Shown here in pieces: positions 54,378 to 62,795 of a DNA stretch of 64,000 nucleotides. Position 1 is the first letter of the stretch. The number at the start of each line of letters is the position of its first letter. The stretch lies in NCBI RefSeq assembly GCF_000296465.1, contig NZ_JH815203.1:789005-853004 (forward strand), read 5' to 3'. The notes below the pieces were generated by a model that was given only the letters and a program-made list of their open reading frames with translations, had not been told where the DNA came from and did no database searches. Source of the DNA: Barnesiella intestinihominis YIT 11860 (GTDB taxonomy: Bacteria > Bacteroidota > Bacteroidia > Bacteroidales > Barnesiellaceae). The position numbers were made by a program, and so were the translations under genes.

Positions 54378-55331
54378 TTATTTTTTACGGTTGTTCAAAA
54401 AATCGGTCACGTGCTTTTCGATACGGGCGGCAACGTCCTCGCCCTCGGCTTTCACGAACTTTTCGCCCACGATATGCTCATATAGCTCGATATAGCGATC
54501 CGACACGCTGTTGCAGTATTCCTCGGTCATTTCGGGAACCTGTTGACCCTCTTTACCCTGAAATCCATTCTGAATCAACCATTGACGCACGAACTCTTTC
54601 GATAACTGACGTTGTTCCTCGCCACGGGCAAGACGATCTTCATAACCTTCGGCATAGAAATAGCGCGAAGAATCGGGCGTATGAATCTCGTCGATGAGAA
54701 TGATTTTATCGCCTATTTTGCCGAACTCATACTTCGTATCCACCAAAATAAGCCCCTTTTGAGCAGCCATCTCGCAGCCTCGTTGATACAACGCCAACGT
54801 ATATTTCTCCAACTGTTCGTAGTCCTCTTTCGAGACGATACCTCTGGCGATAATCTCCGCCTTCGAAATATCCTCGTCGTGACCCTCATCGGCTTTGGTA
54901 GTCGGCGTGATGATAGGATGCGGGAATTTTTCGTTCTCCTTCATGCCCTCGGGCATCGTCTCTCCGCAAAGCGTTCGTTTGCCGGCCTTGTACTCGCGCC
55001 ATGCATGTCCCGTCAAATATCCCCGCACGACCATTTCTACCTTGAATGGTTCGCAACGCAGCCCTACGGTCACCATCGGATCGGGAGTAGCCACCTTCCA
55101 GTTCGGGACAATGTCCGACGTAGCATCCAAAAACTTAGCGGCAATCTGGTTCAGCACCTGCCCCTTGTAAGGAATACCCTCTGGAAGAATCACGTCGAAT
55201 GCCGAAATACGGTCACTGACCACCATCACCAACAGCTCGTCGTCGATATTGTATACATCGCGCACTTTGCCGTGATACACACTCTTCTGTCCGGGAAATT
55301 TGAAATCGGTTTTTACCAAAGCATTTTTCAT
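54378..55331 (-). CDS. purC: Phosphoribosylaminoimidazole-succinocarboxamide synthase
   Basis: This 317-residue SAICAR synthetase catalyses the ATP-dependent addition of aspartate in purine synthesis. The start is the ATG at 55331 ([10 protein letters not shown]); the longer frame runs into promoter DNA. Motifs: [37 protein letters not shown], the substrate signature [20 protein letters not shown] and [13 protein letters not shown]. Length fits the longer bacterial purC type. It is the first gene of the purC-ubiE pair. Confidence 0.95.
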   Translation of the reverse strand: MKNALVKTDFKFPGQKSVYHGKVRDVYNIDDELLVMVVSDRISAFDVILPEGIPYKGQVLNQIAAKFLDATSDIVPNWKVATPDPMVTVGLRCEPFKVEMVVRGYLTGHAWREYKAGKRTLCGETMPEGMKENEKFPHPIITPTTKADEGHDEDISKAEIIARGIVSKEDYEQLEKYTLALYQRGCEMAAQKGLILVDTKYEFGKIGDKIILIDEIHTPDSSRYFYAEGYEDRLARGEEQRQLSKEFVRQWLIQNGFQGKEGQQVPEMTEEYCNSVSDRYIELYEHIVGEKFVKAEGEDVAARIEKHVTDFLNNRKK

Positions 55332-55392
55332 TTCTGTAATACTTTTTCTGTTTATACTATAATCGGTTATTCGTCTTCGATAATGACCTTGC

Positions 55393-55424
55393 AAAAAACG
55401 GTGCAAGCCGAGAGCTGTAACAAA
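55393..55424 (-). promoter_or_regulatory. Decayed copy of the conserved promoter module upstream of purC
   Basis: On the minus strand TTTG at 55421-55424 is followed by a 20-base spacer containing GCTCTCGGCTTGCAC, as in the phoH promoter. The -7 position reads CGTTTTTT instead of TAnnTTTG. A proper -7 box lies further upstream. Confidence 0.4.
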
Positions 55425-55469
55425 TTCATTTGAGAGTTCCTAGGCGCAGCCCATTTTCACATCTGTGCG

Positions 55470-55477
55470 CAAAGATA
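55470..55477 (-). promoter_or_regulatory. -7 promoter box (TATCTTTG) for purC
   Basis: A perfect TAnnTTTG on the minus strand, followed by CGCACAG, 139 bases before the purC ATG. It gives a long leader that includes the decayed promoter module. Confidence 0.5.
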
Positions 55478-55523
55478 CAACATAAAAACGAGATAGTGTA
55501 CCGATTGCAAGATTAAGATAAAT

Positions 55524-56027
55524 CTATTTCAAACTCCCTCTCGACTTTCGTTTTAAACGGATATAAACGGGAACAAACAAGCAGACAATCATCAAGCATT
55601 TTCCCGTCAGTTCGACACAACCCTCTAAAATGGTTCGTTCACCGCTAAGTACCCGTTCTATGCTGGGATAAGCGAATATAGCGACTAATGCCAAACAACA
55701 AACGGCTAACTTCACTTTATCTATCCAACTCGCCCTTCCGGTCGAATCCTCTACCTCGTCTTCCTCATCGTCTTTATCGGGAGCTACGGCAGCCCAAACC
55801 CCTATCGCATAACCCACCACGCATAACAGTCCGGAGAGCAAAGCCTTGTTAGACGACTTCTCGACAGGCAGATTCCCCCAGTAACAAATAAGGAATATAA
55901 CAGCGAATCCTGCCAAGAATGAAGGAAATACCCCCATCCACAAACGAGAATAAACAAAAGCCTGCAATCGGTTACGACCCGGATCGTCACTCTCTCCCAA
56001 CCATTTTCTCCACGGGTTACCGCCCAT
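55524..56027 (-). CDS. Small multi-pass membrane protein of unknown function
   Basis: This 167-residue protein has about four membrane helices (near 31-48, 62-80, 104-120 and 137-155) with an acidic cytoplasmic-type loop between the second and third (DKDDEEDEVEDS). The start ATG shares one base with the phoH stop (TAATG), so translation is coupled to phoH. No family is recognised. Confidence 0.65.
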   Translation of the reverse strand: MGGNPWRKWLGESDDPGRNRLQAFVYSRLWMGVFPSFLAGFAVIFLICYWGNLPVEKSSNKALLSGLLCVVGYAIGVWAAVAPDKDDEEDEVEDSTGRASWIDKVKLAVCCLALVAIFAYPSIERVLSGERTILEGCVELTGKCLMIVCLFVPVYIRLKRKSRGSLK

Positions 56028-57025
56028 TACTCTTCTCCTTTTTTCTCGGCTTGTTCATACTTTTTAGACATGGAAGCCTTGCGTACTTTCTCGTCGTGTT
56101 TTTCATAAGCCTCGACAATACGCTGTACTAATTTATGTCGCACGATATCTTTCTTGTTGAATTCCACTCGGGCTATACCCTCTACATTTTTCAAAATCCC
56201 TATCGCCTGTATCAACCCCGAAGTCTGCGACGCAGGCAAATCGATCTGCGTCATATCGCCGGTAACGATCATTTTCGCATTCATACCCAATCGGGTAAGA
56301 AACATTTTTATCTGGTGTGTGGTCGTGTTCTGCGCCTCATCGAGAATAATCACCGCATCGCTCAACGTACGCCCCCTCATAAATGCCAACGGAGCGATTT
56401 GTATCACGTTCGTCTCCATGTACTCTTTCAGCTTCACTGCCGGAATCATATCCTGCAAAGCATCGTACAACGGTTGCAGATAAGGATCTATTTTATCCTT
56501 CATATCCCCCGGCAGAAAGCCCAATTTTTCTCCTGCCTCCACAGCCGGACGGCTCAGGATAATCTTCTTCACCTCTTTGTTTTTCAACGCTTTCACCGCA
56601 AGTGCTATCGCTACATAAGTCTTGCCCGACCCCGCCGGACCGAGCGCAAAAGTCAAGTCGTTTTTGGCGAAAGCCTCCACCAGTTTCTTTTGGTTTGGCG
56701 TACGCCCCGTAATCGGTTTACCGTTCACTCCGTAAATAATGAGGTTCTCCTGCGGTTTTATCGCTTGCGGTTCATCGCCCTTGATAATATCGATGATTAC
56801 CTCCTCGCTCAACTGGTTATATTCGGCGCAATGTTTTTCAAGCAACTTGATTTTCTCCTCGAAAACCTCGGTCTCCTTCTCATCGCCGATCACCTTCATC
56901 ACATTCCCGCGGGCGGCAATACGCACTTTCGGGAACAAATTCTTAATCAACTGTACATTCGCGTTATTCACGCCGTAAAACGCTACCGGATCGACAGCAT
57001 CCAATATGATTACTCTTTCTATCAT
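56027..57025 (-). CDS. phoH: PhoH-like P-loop ATPase
   Basis: This 332-residue cytoplasmic protein has an N-terminal KH-like region (about 20-100). The PhoH ATPase follows: Walker A GPAGSGKT (129-136), SRPAVEAGEKLGFLPGDMKD (158-177), Walker B VIILDEAQN (225-233) and VTGDMTQIDLP (254-264). It resembles a superfamily 1 helicase core and is linked to RNA/ribosome maintenance in other bacteria, though no exact activity is proven here. A textbook promoter lies 21 bases upstream of the ATG. Confidence 0.95.
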   Translation of the reverse strand: MIERVIILDAVDPVAFYGVNNANVQLIKNLFPKVRIAARGNVMKVIGDEKETEVFEEKIKLLEKHCAEYNQLSEEVIIDIIKGDEPQAIKPQENLIIYGVNGKPITGRTPNQKKLVEAFAKNDLTFALGPAGSGKTYVAIALAVKALKNKEVKKIILSRPAVEAGEKLGFLPGDMKDKIDPYLQPLYDALQDMIPAVKLKEYMETNVIQIAPLAFMRGRTLSDAVIILDEAQNTTTHQIKMFLTRLGMNAKMIVTGDMTQIDLPASQTSGLIQAIGILKNVEGIARVEFNKKDIVRHKLVQRIVEAYEKHDEKVRKASMSKKYEQAEKKGEE

Positions 57026-57045
57026 TCGATTGTTTTATGTTGTGT

Positions 57046-57077
57046 CAAAGATAGTGCAAACCGAGAGCAGAAACAAA
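57046..57077 (-). promoter_or_regulatory. Complete promoter of phoH with conserved spacer
   Basis: On the minus strand TTTG (57074-57077), exactly 20 bases, then TATCTTTG (57046-57053). The spacer holds TTTCTGCTCTC, shared with the mutY promoter. Confidence 0.8.
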
Positions 57078-57099
57078 TTTTAGCGACAAAACACTCTAA

Positions 57100-57199
57100 C
57101 CTTCTCCCCTGCCGTGTCCCGTAGCATTACGGGGTGTTACAACGCAAAATATAGGGAAGAAACCGAAAAAACGATAGTTTTTTTTTCGGAGAGGGGTTA
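57100..57199 (+). repeat. Two-hairpin interspersed repeat, long form
   Basis: CTTCTCCCCTGCCGTGTCCCG leads, then the inner CCCGTAGCATTACGGG hairpin, CAACGCAAAATATAGGGAAG and a tail ending GAGAGGGGTT. The second hairpin is partly replaced by a T-run. Confidence 0.75.
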
Positions 57200-57228
57200 A
57201 AAAGCAACTGAATAGATTTGAGAAAGCT

Positions 57229-57289
57229 CAACCCCTCCGTCACTTCGTGACACCTCCCCTATCGCACATTCGTGTGCAGAGGAGGAGTA
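57229..57289 (-). repeat. Two-hairpin interspersed repeat, variant stem
   Basis: The minus strand carries CTCCTCTGCACAC, loop GAAT, GTGTGCGATAGGGGAG, then GTCACGAAGTGAC and GGAGGGGTT. The inner stem (GCACAC/GTGTGC) is unique to this copy but fully paired. Confidence 0.75.
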
Positions 57290-57352
57290 CAACACATTTC
57301 TTAGCTTTTGTTACAATCCGACGAGCTTTCTACGCAACAAGACAACATTCTA

Positions 57353-57448
57353 CCTTCTCCCTTGCCGTGTCCCGCAGCATTGCGGGGTGTTGCAACGCAA
57401 AATATAGGGGAGAAACAGAGGAGCGGTAGCGACGATGAGAGGGGTTAA
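57353..57448 (+). repeat. Two-hairpin interspersed repeat, long form
   Basis: CTTCTCCCTTGCCGTGTCCCG leads, then the inner CCCGCAGCATTGCGGG hairpin, TTGCAACGCAA, TATAGGGGAG and a tail ending GAGAGGGGTT. A decayed tail of another copy follows to about 57490. Confidence 0.75.
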
Positions 57449-57620
57449 AGGGAAGAAACCGAAGAAACAATAGTTTCTGATGACAGGAGTTAGACACATA
57501 AAAAATCCCCTCTGATTTCGACTGCCCCCAAACATAGCGACATTCAGCACATCAGCCTCGTTTATATAAATAGCGACTATCCCTTTCCTTACCCGTATGA
57601 ATAAGTAAGATTATCCGGTC

Positions 57621-58721
57621 TCAAAACAACGAAGGATAATTCATTGACAGCTTTTCCAAGAAACTTTCGGTCAAGCGCGACACGGCATAGTCCCCCAATC
57701 GTTCCACCGGAATCTTCATATACCCGGTCATATCGGGAGCAAACTCCGTCTCCACCATGTAAAAACGGGCATGAATGATACGATGCGACAACACATGCTT
57801 ACAACTATACACCTGAGACGAAACACCCACTTGTCCGGCGTCATGAAACAACTCTGCCCAAATACCGCTACGCTGCAAGTCATCGAGCCCCTGTTCTTCA
57901 TCGGTCTCGATAAGCGGAAGCTCATACAAATTACGCCAAATATCACGCCCCTCTCGCCGACGAATCCAAGTATCTCCGCCCTGTCTCACATAAAAATAAT
58001 TGAAATAACGAGGTTTTACCACCGTCTTACCCTGTTTCACAGGTAACTCTTCTACTCGATGAGTCGCCAAAGCCATACAACGGTCGGCAAAAATACACCT
58101 TCCGCACTGAGGTGAGCGAGGCACACAATACAGTGCACCGAACTCCATCAACGCCTGATTATACCCGCCCGGGTCTTTCCGGTCGAGCAACTCGTCGGCA
58201 AGAGCGGCAAACAACTTTCGTCCCTCGGTCGTGTCGATAGGCGTATCGATACCATAAATTCGGGAAAGAACCCGATACACATTACCGTCCACCACAGCAT
58301 GAGGCAACCCGTAAGCGAACGAAGCTACCGCTGCCGCCGTATAATCCCCTATTCCCTGCAAAGAACGTATACCCTCGTAAGTCGTCGGGAACTCCCCACC
58401 GAATCGTTCCACCACCTGACGCGCAGCAGTCAACAAATTACGGGCCCGGCTATAATAGCCCAATCCTTGCCACAGTTTCATCACCTCGTCGTCATCGGCG
58501 GCAGCCAAAGACCGCACATCGGGAAATCGGGATATGAATCTATTGTAATACTCGAAGCCCTGCACCACCCGTGTCTGCTGCAAAATAATCTCCGAAATCC
58601 AAATACGATACGCATCGGTAATACCCCTCCACGGCAACACCCGGTGATTCTCGGCGTACCACGCATGCAAACCGGCAGCCAACGGCGCGCCCTGTTCTTC
58701 TTGTTCTGTTCCTTTTTTCAT
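57621..58721 (-). CDS. mutY: A/G-specific adenine DNA glycosylase
   Basis: This 366-residue repair enzyme removes A opposite 8-oxoguanine. It has a helix-hairpin-helix GPD domain (about 20-225) with the catalytic Glu in SEIILQQTRV, LQGIGDYTAAAVASFAYG and Asp in AVVDGNVYRVLSR. A [4Fe-4S] cluster motif follows with spacing C-x6-C-x2-C-x5-C (CVPRSPQCGRCIFADRC). A C-terminal NUDIX-like 8-oxoG reader starts near 245. It has its own promoter directly upstream. Confidence 0.95.
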   Translation of the reverse strand: MKKGTEQEEQGAPLAAGLHAWYAENHRVLPWRGITDAYRIWISEIILQQTRVVQGFEYYNRFISRFPDVRSLAAADDDEVMKLWQGLGYYSRARNLLTAARQVVERFGGEFPTTYEGIRSLQGIGDYTAAAVASFAYGLPHAVVDGNVYRVLSRIYGIDTPIDTTEGRKLFAALADELLDRKDPGGYNQALMEFGALYCVPRSPQCGRCIFADRCMALATHRVEELPVKQGKTVVKPRYFNYFYVRQGGDTWIRRREGRDIWRNLYELPLIETDEEQGLDDLQRSGIWAELFHDAGQVGVSSQVYSCKHVLSHRIIHARFYMVETEFAPDMTGYMKIPVERLGDYAVSRLTESFLEKLSMNYPSLF

Positions 58722-58731
58722 AATTCCGAGA

Positions 58732-58763
58732 CAAAAATAGCGAAAGGTGAGAGCAGAAACAAA
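58732..58763 (-). promoter_or_regulatory. Complete promoter of mutY with conserved spacer
   Basis: On the minus strand TTTG (58760-58763), 20 bases, TATTTTTG (58732-58739). The spacer contains TTTCTGCTCTCACCTTTCGC, largely shared with the araC and phoH promoters. The ATG is 10 bases past the box, so the leader is very short. Confidence 0.8.
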
Positions 58764-58864
58764 TTTATTTGGTGATACCGGAGCACTACCTATTTTTAGA
58801 CAGACTTGTCAAACAAACACAAGGCAGGCATAGAATAAATTTTATCGTAAAAAGCACAAAAAAC

Positions 58865-59824
58865 TCATTCCCGATTGAGAATGTCGATAGAATAAGAGAT
58901 GCCGATTCGTAGCTGAGTATAAGGATAATCGGACAAACCATGTTGCAACATCGCACCGATCTCCCAATTGGATATGACATACGAAAGTTTTGTTTTCAAA
59001 GACATAGGGCAATCATGAGCCAAATGTCCATATTTTTTAGAATTTGATTCCCAACCACTATATCCGCCAAAAGTCTCGCTTATACTGAAATTTCCCAATC
59101 GTAACCCAACTAAAACTCCATACTGAACCGCATCATTTTGCCTGCCGTTGTCCGTTTGCCAACATAAGAATCCGCCACCGGAAAAAATCTGTATCACGGC
59201 GCTCGCAATCTGGAACGTTTTACCAAAATAGGTATCAAAAAAATAACCGGGACAATCATAATAACGGTCGATTTCGTAACCTCCCCCCGAAGCGGTTTTG
59301 AGAGCAGCTCTTAAAGTCCACGATGGCACTATTCTTCGTTCTTCGAAGAGCTGCATATCTACACTGAGGTATACATCTCCCGACATTTTACCTTTGTTTT
59401 TTGTATCATCGTACCATTCAATCACGGGCCACCAAAGCGAAAGATTGGCTCGATGCGTCCATAAGGGGATATGAGTTTTCAGAAAAATATCCGTTGTATA
59501 ATTCTTGCCCCAATAGTAATCCCCTGCCAATTCAATTTTAAGTTTATCACTGGTTTTTGTCAGTACATCAGGAATCGGGAAAGCATTGGGACCAAAATAA
59601 TAGGGCGAAACAAAAGTGGGCCTCGACCTCGACTCGGTAAACCCACGGGCATAAACATTCGCAACCGGCGACAACAATCCAATGCTCCAAATTAACGTTA
59701 TCGAAATATAGGTTTTCGTGCGGTAATACTTTCCTCGTTTTCCCCGCACGAAAAAACGCCCCGATACCCATTTGAAAATTGTGTACAATGGGGAGGCATG
59801 CTTAATGATAAAATCCATTGGCAT
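58865..59824 (-). CDS. Outer-membrane beta-barrel-like protein, unknown function
   Basis: The 319-residue frame is as drawn from the ATG at 59824; a second ATG lies 6 bases on. An unusually long basic stretch (to about residue 38) precedes a signal-peptide-like helix (ISITLIWSIGLLSPVANVYA). The rest is rich in amphipathic strands with aromatic belts (LKIELAGDYYWGKNY, ANLSLWWPVIEWYDD, TQLRIGISYSIDIL), as in outer-membrane barrels. A GTG near 59749 would give a normal-length signal peptide and may be the true start. The start region is covered by an 11-bp inverted repeat. No family name is known to me. Confidence 0.6.
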   Translation of the reverse strand: MPMDFIIKHASPLYTIFKWVSGRFFVRGKRGKYYRTKTYISITLIWSIGLLSPVANVYARGFTESRSRPTFVSPYYFGPNAFPIPDVLTKTSDKLKIELAGDYYWGKNYTTDIFLKTHIPLWTHRANLSLWWPVIEWYDDTKNKGKMSGDVYLSVDMQLFEERRIVPSWTLRAALKTASGGGYEIDRYYDCPGYFFDTYFGKTFQIASAVIQIFSGGGFLCWQTDNGRQNDAVQYGVLVGLRLGNFSISETFGGYSGWESNSKKYGHLAHDCPMSLKTKLSYVISNWEIGAMLQHGLSDYPYTQLRIGISYSIDILNRE

Positions 59825-59848
59825 TCAAAATCTATGCGAATGCCAATG
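59816..59848 (-). promoter_or_regulatory. Inverted repeat covering the annotated start codons
   Basis: CATTGGCATTC and its exact complement GAATGCCAATG, separated by 11 bases, include both in-frame ATG codons of the barrel protein in one arm. In RNA the hairpin would hide the start site. It could instead be an operator. Confidence 0.5.
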
Positions 59849-60275
59849 TTCATAATACAACAAATTCAACGGATACAAAGCATGGACGAAACTGCCCAGA
59901 ATGCACCCGTCGGAATTGGTGTTATGAACGGCAAGTCACGCCCATGCAAAGCAGGACGCTTACAACTTGTTCCCGTTCATATCAAATGAAGTTTCCGACG
60001 TTTCATTCTGTATGGAACAAATAGCAAACGCTATTAATATTGTGGGCCATCTCTATGACCCTATGTCTTTTAGGTCACAAAGTTAATTATTTTATCCGCG
60101 ATAATCAATACATTCCTTTCGATTGTACGATGAGGCCCGGCTTTTTCATCTGCAAATATCCCTTATAACTCGTTTTATAATGGGAAACCATATAACAGAA
60201 ATAATAAAACGCTGCAATACGCCACTCTTTTCCCAATTTATAACTACTTTTGTAGACACATAACACAAGTTTCGC
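59849..60275. other. Divergent intergenic region without a recognised gene
   Basis: About 430 bases lie between the barrel-protein gene and the DUF3843-like gene. Short frames exist on both strands (for example one with CPEC near 59900) but none has a start, length or composition I would support. No interspersed repeat copy is present. Confidence 0.5.
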
Positions 60276-61604
60276 ATGAATACCGACAAACAACGCATAT
60301 ATAACGGCGATTGGAAAACATTGCATCCTTACTCCGGCTCAGCACCCACCGACCTTTACTACATCACATTGGCCAATAAAGTTCTGGCTGCCATTCGAGC
60401 CGTCGAAACCTCTCTCGAAGAAAGCGATTATCGCAAAATAGACGAGACCGAACAAAAAGAGCTTGCCTGCATCCTCACGGCCTATTTCGAGGATATTATT
60501 TCACAAACCGGTATTTTTCAAGCCTTCACGCGCATTCACGGTAAACGTTTCGGAAAACCGCTCCCGTTTTATACACTCGACGAAGACTATACGCCCGGCG
60601 AAATCAACATCGAAGAGGTACAATTCCTCGTGTGGCATTACCACATGCAACTCAACAACCTCGACATACCCTATTCACCCACACTCGATACATTCGCTGC
60701 AATAGCCTCCGACGTGATGGAAATATTCGAGACCGAATACGAATCGGCTCCCGAAAACGAAAAGCTACTCCAATACTTCCGAATCGACGAAAAAGAGTCT
60801 CATAACCTTTACGCATTGCACGCCCGTTTCCTTTGGCTTTGTACCCAGTCCTACCTATTCTTCAACAACGGTTTCTTATTGGAAGACCAAGCCGAGTCCC
60901 TTGCCGAAGAAGCCAAAGAAGCCGGTATGGACGAGCAAATACCCGATATGGTAAACCTGCTTTGTAACGACTTCGGCTTCAACCATGTAACCGAATTTAT
61001 GCGGCTCACACCACCCCGCTGGCTCGCCGAAGTATTGGGAGAGGATTCCCCTTTGTATGCCTCCCTGTCGAGTATGGGACACAAATACACCGGCTATTTC
61101 CGTTACGAAAACGCCGATGAGACAATCACCCGATTCCGCCACATAGCGACCGACCGGATTATCGAAGCGACCAACCGCTCGCTGGTAGGGCTGCCCCGCA
61201 ATATGAAAGACCCGTCTCTCATTTTACGTACCGGATTCATTCAATGGAACGGCGAATGGTGGCTTTCCGGACAGATCAGCAGTTACGAAGATAGCGAAGA
61301 CCTCATCGGACAAATCACCGGCGACGATGACGAATACAATCTTTTCGAACCCGAAGAAGAGTTACCCGAAGAGGAACAACGAATTATCCTCACCGATATA
61401 TTGGCAACGACCGAAGGAGAAGACGGACAAACCCTCGATGCTTCCGATACCGCTTGGCAGGCACTGTTAAGCGACGAAATCGGTAAAGACTTTTTTATTT
61501 CCCAAGTTAAAGCCGGAGAAATTACCGGATTACAATTCTATAACGCCCCCGGTCACTTGTTACTCGACAATATAGATTTTGTTACCGAATATGTAAAACG
61601 ATAA
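60276..61604 (+). CDS. DUF3843-like protein
   Basis: This 442-residue acidic cytoplasmic protein lacks a signal peptide. It begins NGDWKTLHPYSGSAPTDLYY and includes LVWHYHMQLNNLDIPYSPTL, FGFNHVTEFMRLTPPRWLAEVLG and a C-terminal acidic stretch (LFEPEEELPEEEQR). I assign it to the Bacteroidales family DUF3843 from memory of its start and length; the role of the family is unknown. It is followed after 18 bases by an esterase gene on the same strand. Confidence 0.6.
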   Translation: MNTDKQRIYNGDWKTLHPYSGSAPTDLYYITLANKVLAAIRAVETSLEESDYRKIDETEQKELACILTAYFEDIISQTGIFQAFTRIHGKRFGKPLPFYTLDEDYTPGEINIEEVQFLVWHYHMQLNNLDIPYSPTLDTFAAIASDVMEIFETEYESAPENEKLLQYFRIDEKESHNLYALHARFLWLCTQSYLFFNNGFLLEDQAESLAEEAKEAGMDEQIPDMVNLLCNDFGFNHVTEFMRLTPPRWLAEVLGEDSPLYASLSSMGHKYTGYFRYENADETITRFRHIATDRIIEATNRSLVGLPRNMKDPSLILRTGFIQWNGEWWLSGQISSYEDSEDLIGQITGDDDEYNLFEPEEELPEEEQRIILTDILATTEGEDGQTLDASDTAWQALLSDEIGKDFFISQVKAGEITGLQFYNAPGHLLLDNIDFVTEYVKR

Positions 61605-61622
61605 ATTTTAAAAATTACACCC

Positions 61623-62462
61623 ATGAAAAAAAACATTTCTTTACTGCTCACTTTATTCCTATGTGTCGCTACTCTTTCGGCTCAACAAGTCGACACGATA
61701 ACTATACATAGCAAAATGGGGCACGACCTCAAAAACGTAATTATCCTCCCCGAAAGCTACACCCATAGCGACACCCGTTACCCGGTAGTGTACCTCCTAC
61801 ACGGATGCGGAGACAATTATTCGGCTTGGCTGAAAATAAAACCCGAGTTGCCGCAAATCGCCTCCCTCTACAACTTCATCATCGTTTGCCCCGATGGGAA
61901 AATTAACAGTTGGTACTGGAACAGCCCCCGCAATAAAGACATGCAATTCGAAGACTATATATCAGACGAAGTGATTCGATACGTCGACTCCCACTTCCGT
62001 ACCATACCCGATCGCAAGGCAAGAGCCATTTCCGGGCTCAGTATGGGAGGTCATGGAGCCATGTGGAATGCAATCCGTCACCGCGACGTTTTCGGAGCCG
62101 TAGGCAGCACCAGCGGAGGTCTCGATATCCGCCCTTTCCCTACGAACTGGAAAATGAAAGACCAGTTGGGAGAATTCGTAGCCAATAAAAAACGCTGGGA
62201 CGAACACACCGTTATTAACCTGATCCCCTCTCTAAACGACGGAGATCTCGCCATTATCATCGACTGCGGAGTAGACGATTTCTTTCTCGAAGTCAACCGA
62301 AGAACACATCAGGCATTACTCACCCGTAATATAAAACACGATTATATCGAACGTCCCGGAGGACACAACCATGCCTATTGGAACAATTCCATAGATTATC
62401 AGCTGCTCTTCTTTCATAAATACTTTTCTCGTTCCCAAGAAAATAAGAGCAAAACAAACTAG
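61623..62462 (+). CDS. Secreted esterase (alpha/beta hydrolase, esterase-D type)
   Basis: The 279-residue protein has a signal peptide (to LSAQ), then the alpha/beta hydrolase fold: PVVYLLHGCGDNYSAW (oxyanion region), nucleophile Ser140 in ISGLSMGGHG, Asp in DCGVDD, and His in RPGGHNHAYW. This layout is typical of family-1 carbohydrate esterases, tributyrin esterases and S-formylglutathione hydrolase relatives. The signal peptide favours de-acylation of a glycan or ester in the periplasm. It ends before a terminator at 62599. Confidence 0.85.
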   Translation: MKKNISLLLTLFLCVATLSAQQVDTITIHSKMGHDLKNVIILPESYTHSDTRYPVVYLLHGCGDNYSAWLKIKPELPQIASLYNFIIVCPDGKINSWYWNSPRNKDMQFEDYISDEVIRYVDSHFRTIPDRKARAISGLSMGGHGAMWNAIRHRDVFGAVGSTSGGLDIRPFPTNWKMKDQLGEFVANKKRWDEHTVINLIPSLNDGDLAIIIDCGVDDFFLEVNRRTHQALLTRNIKHDYIERPGGHNHAYWNNSIDYQLLFFHKYFSRSQENKSKTN

Positions 62463-62598
62463 TTAACAAAATCAATTGATTTCACTCAAATTATGTTAAA
62501 TCAACAACCTTTTTAAGGCCTTGATTTGGAAAATAAGAATTACAGTTATACATTTGTACTATGTTTTTTCATAGTATTAGATTTAAGGTTTACAAATT

Positions 62599-62623
62599 GG
62601 CTGTCGGGAGACAGCCTTTTTTA
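62599..62623 (+). terminator. Rho-independent terminator after the esterase
   Basis: GGCTGTC-ggga-GACAGCC is followed by six T residues and ATTT. Confidence 0.88.
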
Positions 62624-62682
62624 TTTCAAATAAATAGTTTCGAAACCGACCAATAAACAAAAGTTGGCCTAGTATAGAGAAA

Positions 62683-62716
62683 GCACCGAAGAAACCTGTT
62701 TCTGAGGAGAGGGGTT
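62683..62716 (+). repeat. Remnant of the two-hairpin interspersed repeat
   Basis: Only the second hairpin and tail remain (GAAGAAACctGTTTCTGAGGAGAGGGGTT). Confidence 0.6.
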
Positions 62717-62795
62717 AAAAAAGATCCCATAGTTTTTTGATTGTCTTGATTGAGCCTGAACAATTTACTCTCCCTTAACGGAATCTTCAAGGCAA

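Noticed and set aside
60105..60326. 73-aa minus-strand frame overlapping the DUF3843-like start
   Set aside because: No motif or start signal, and composition reflects AT-rich intergenic DNA.
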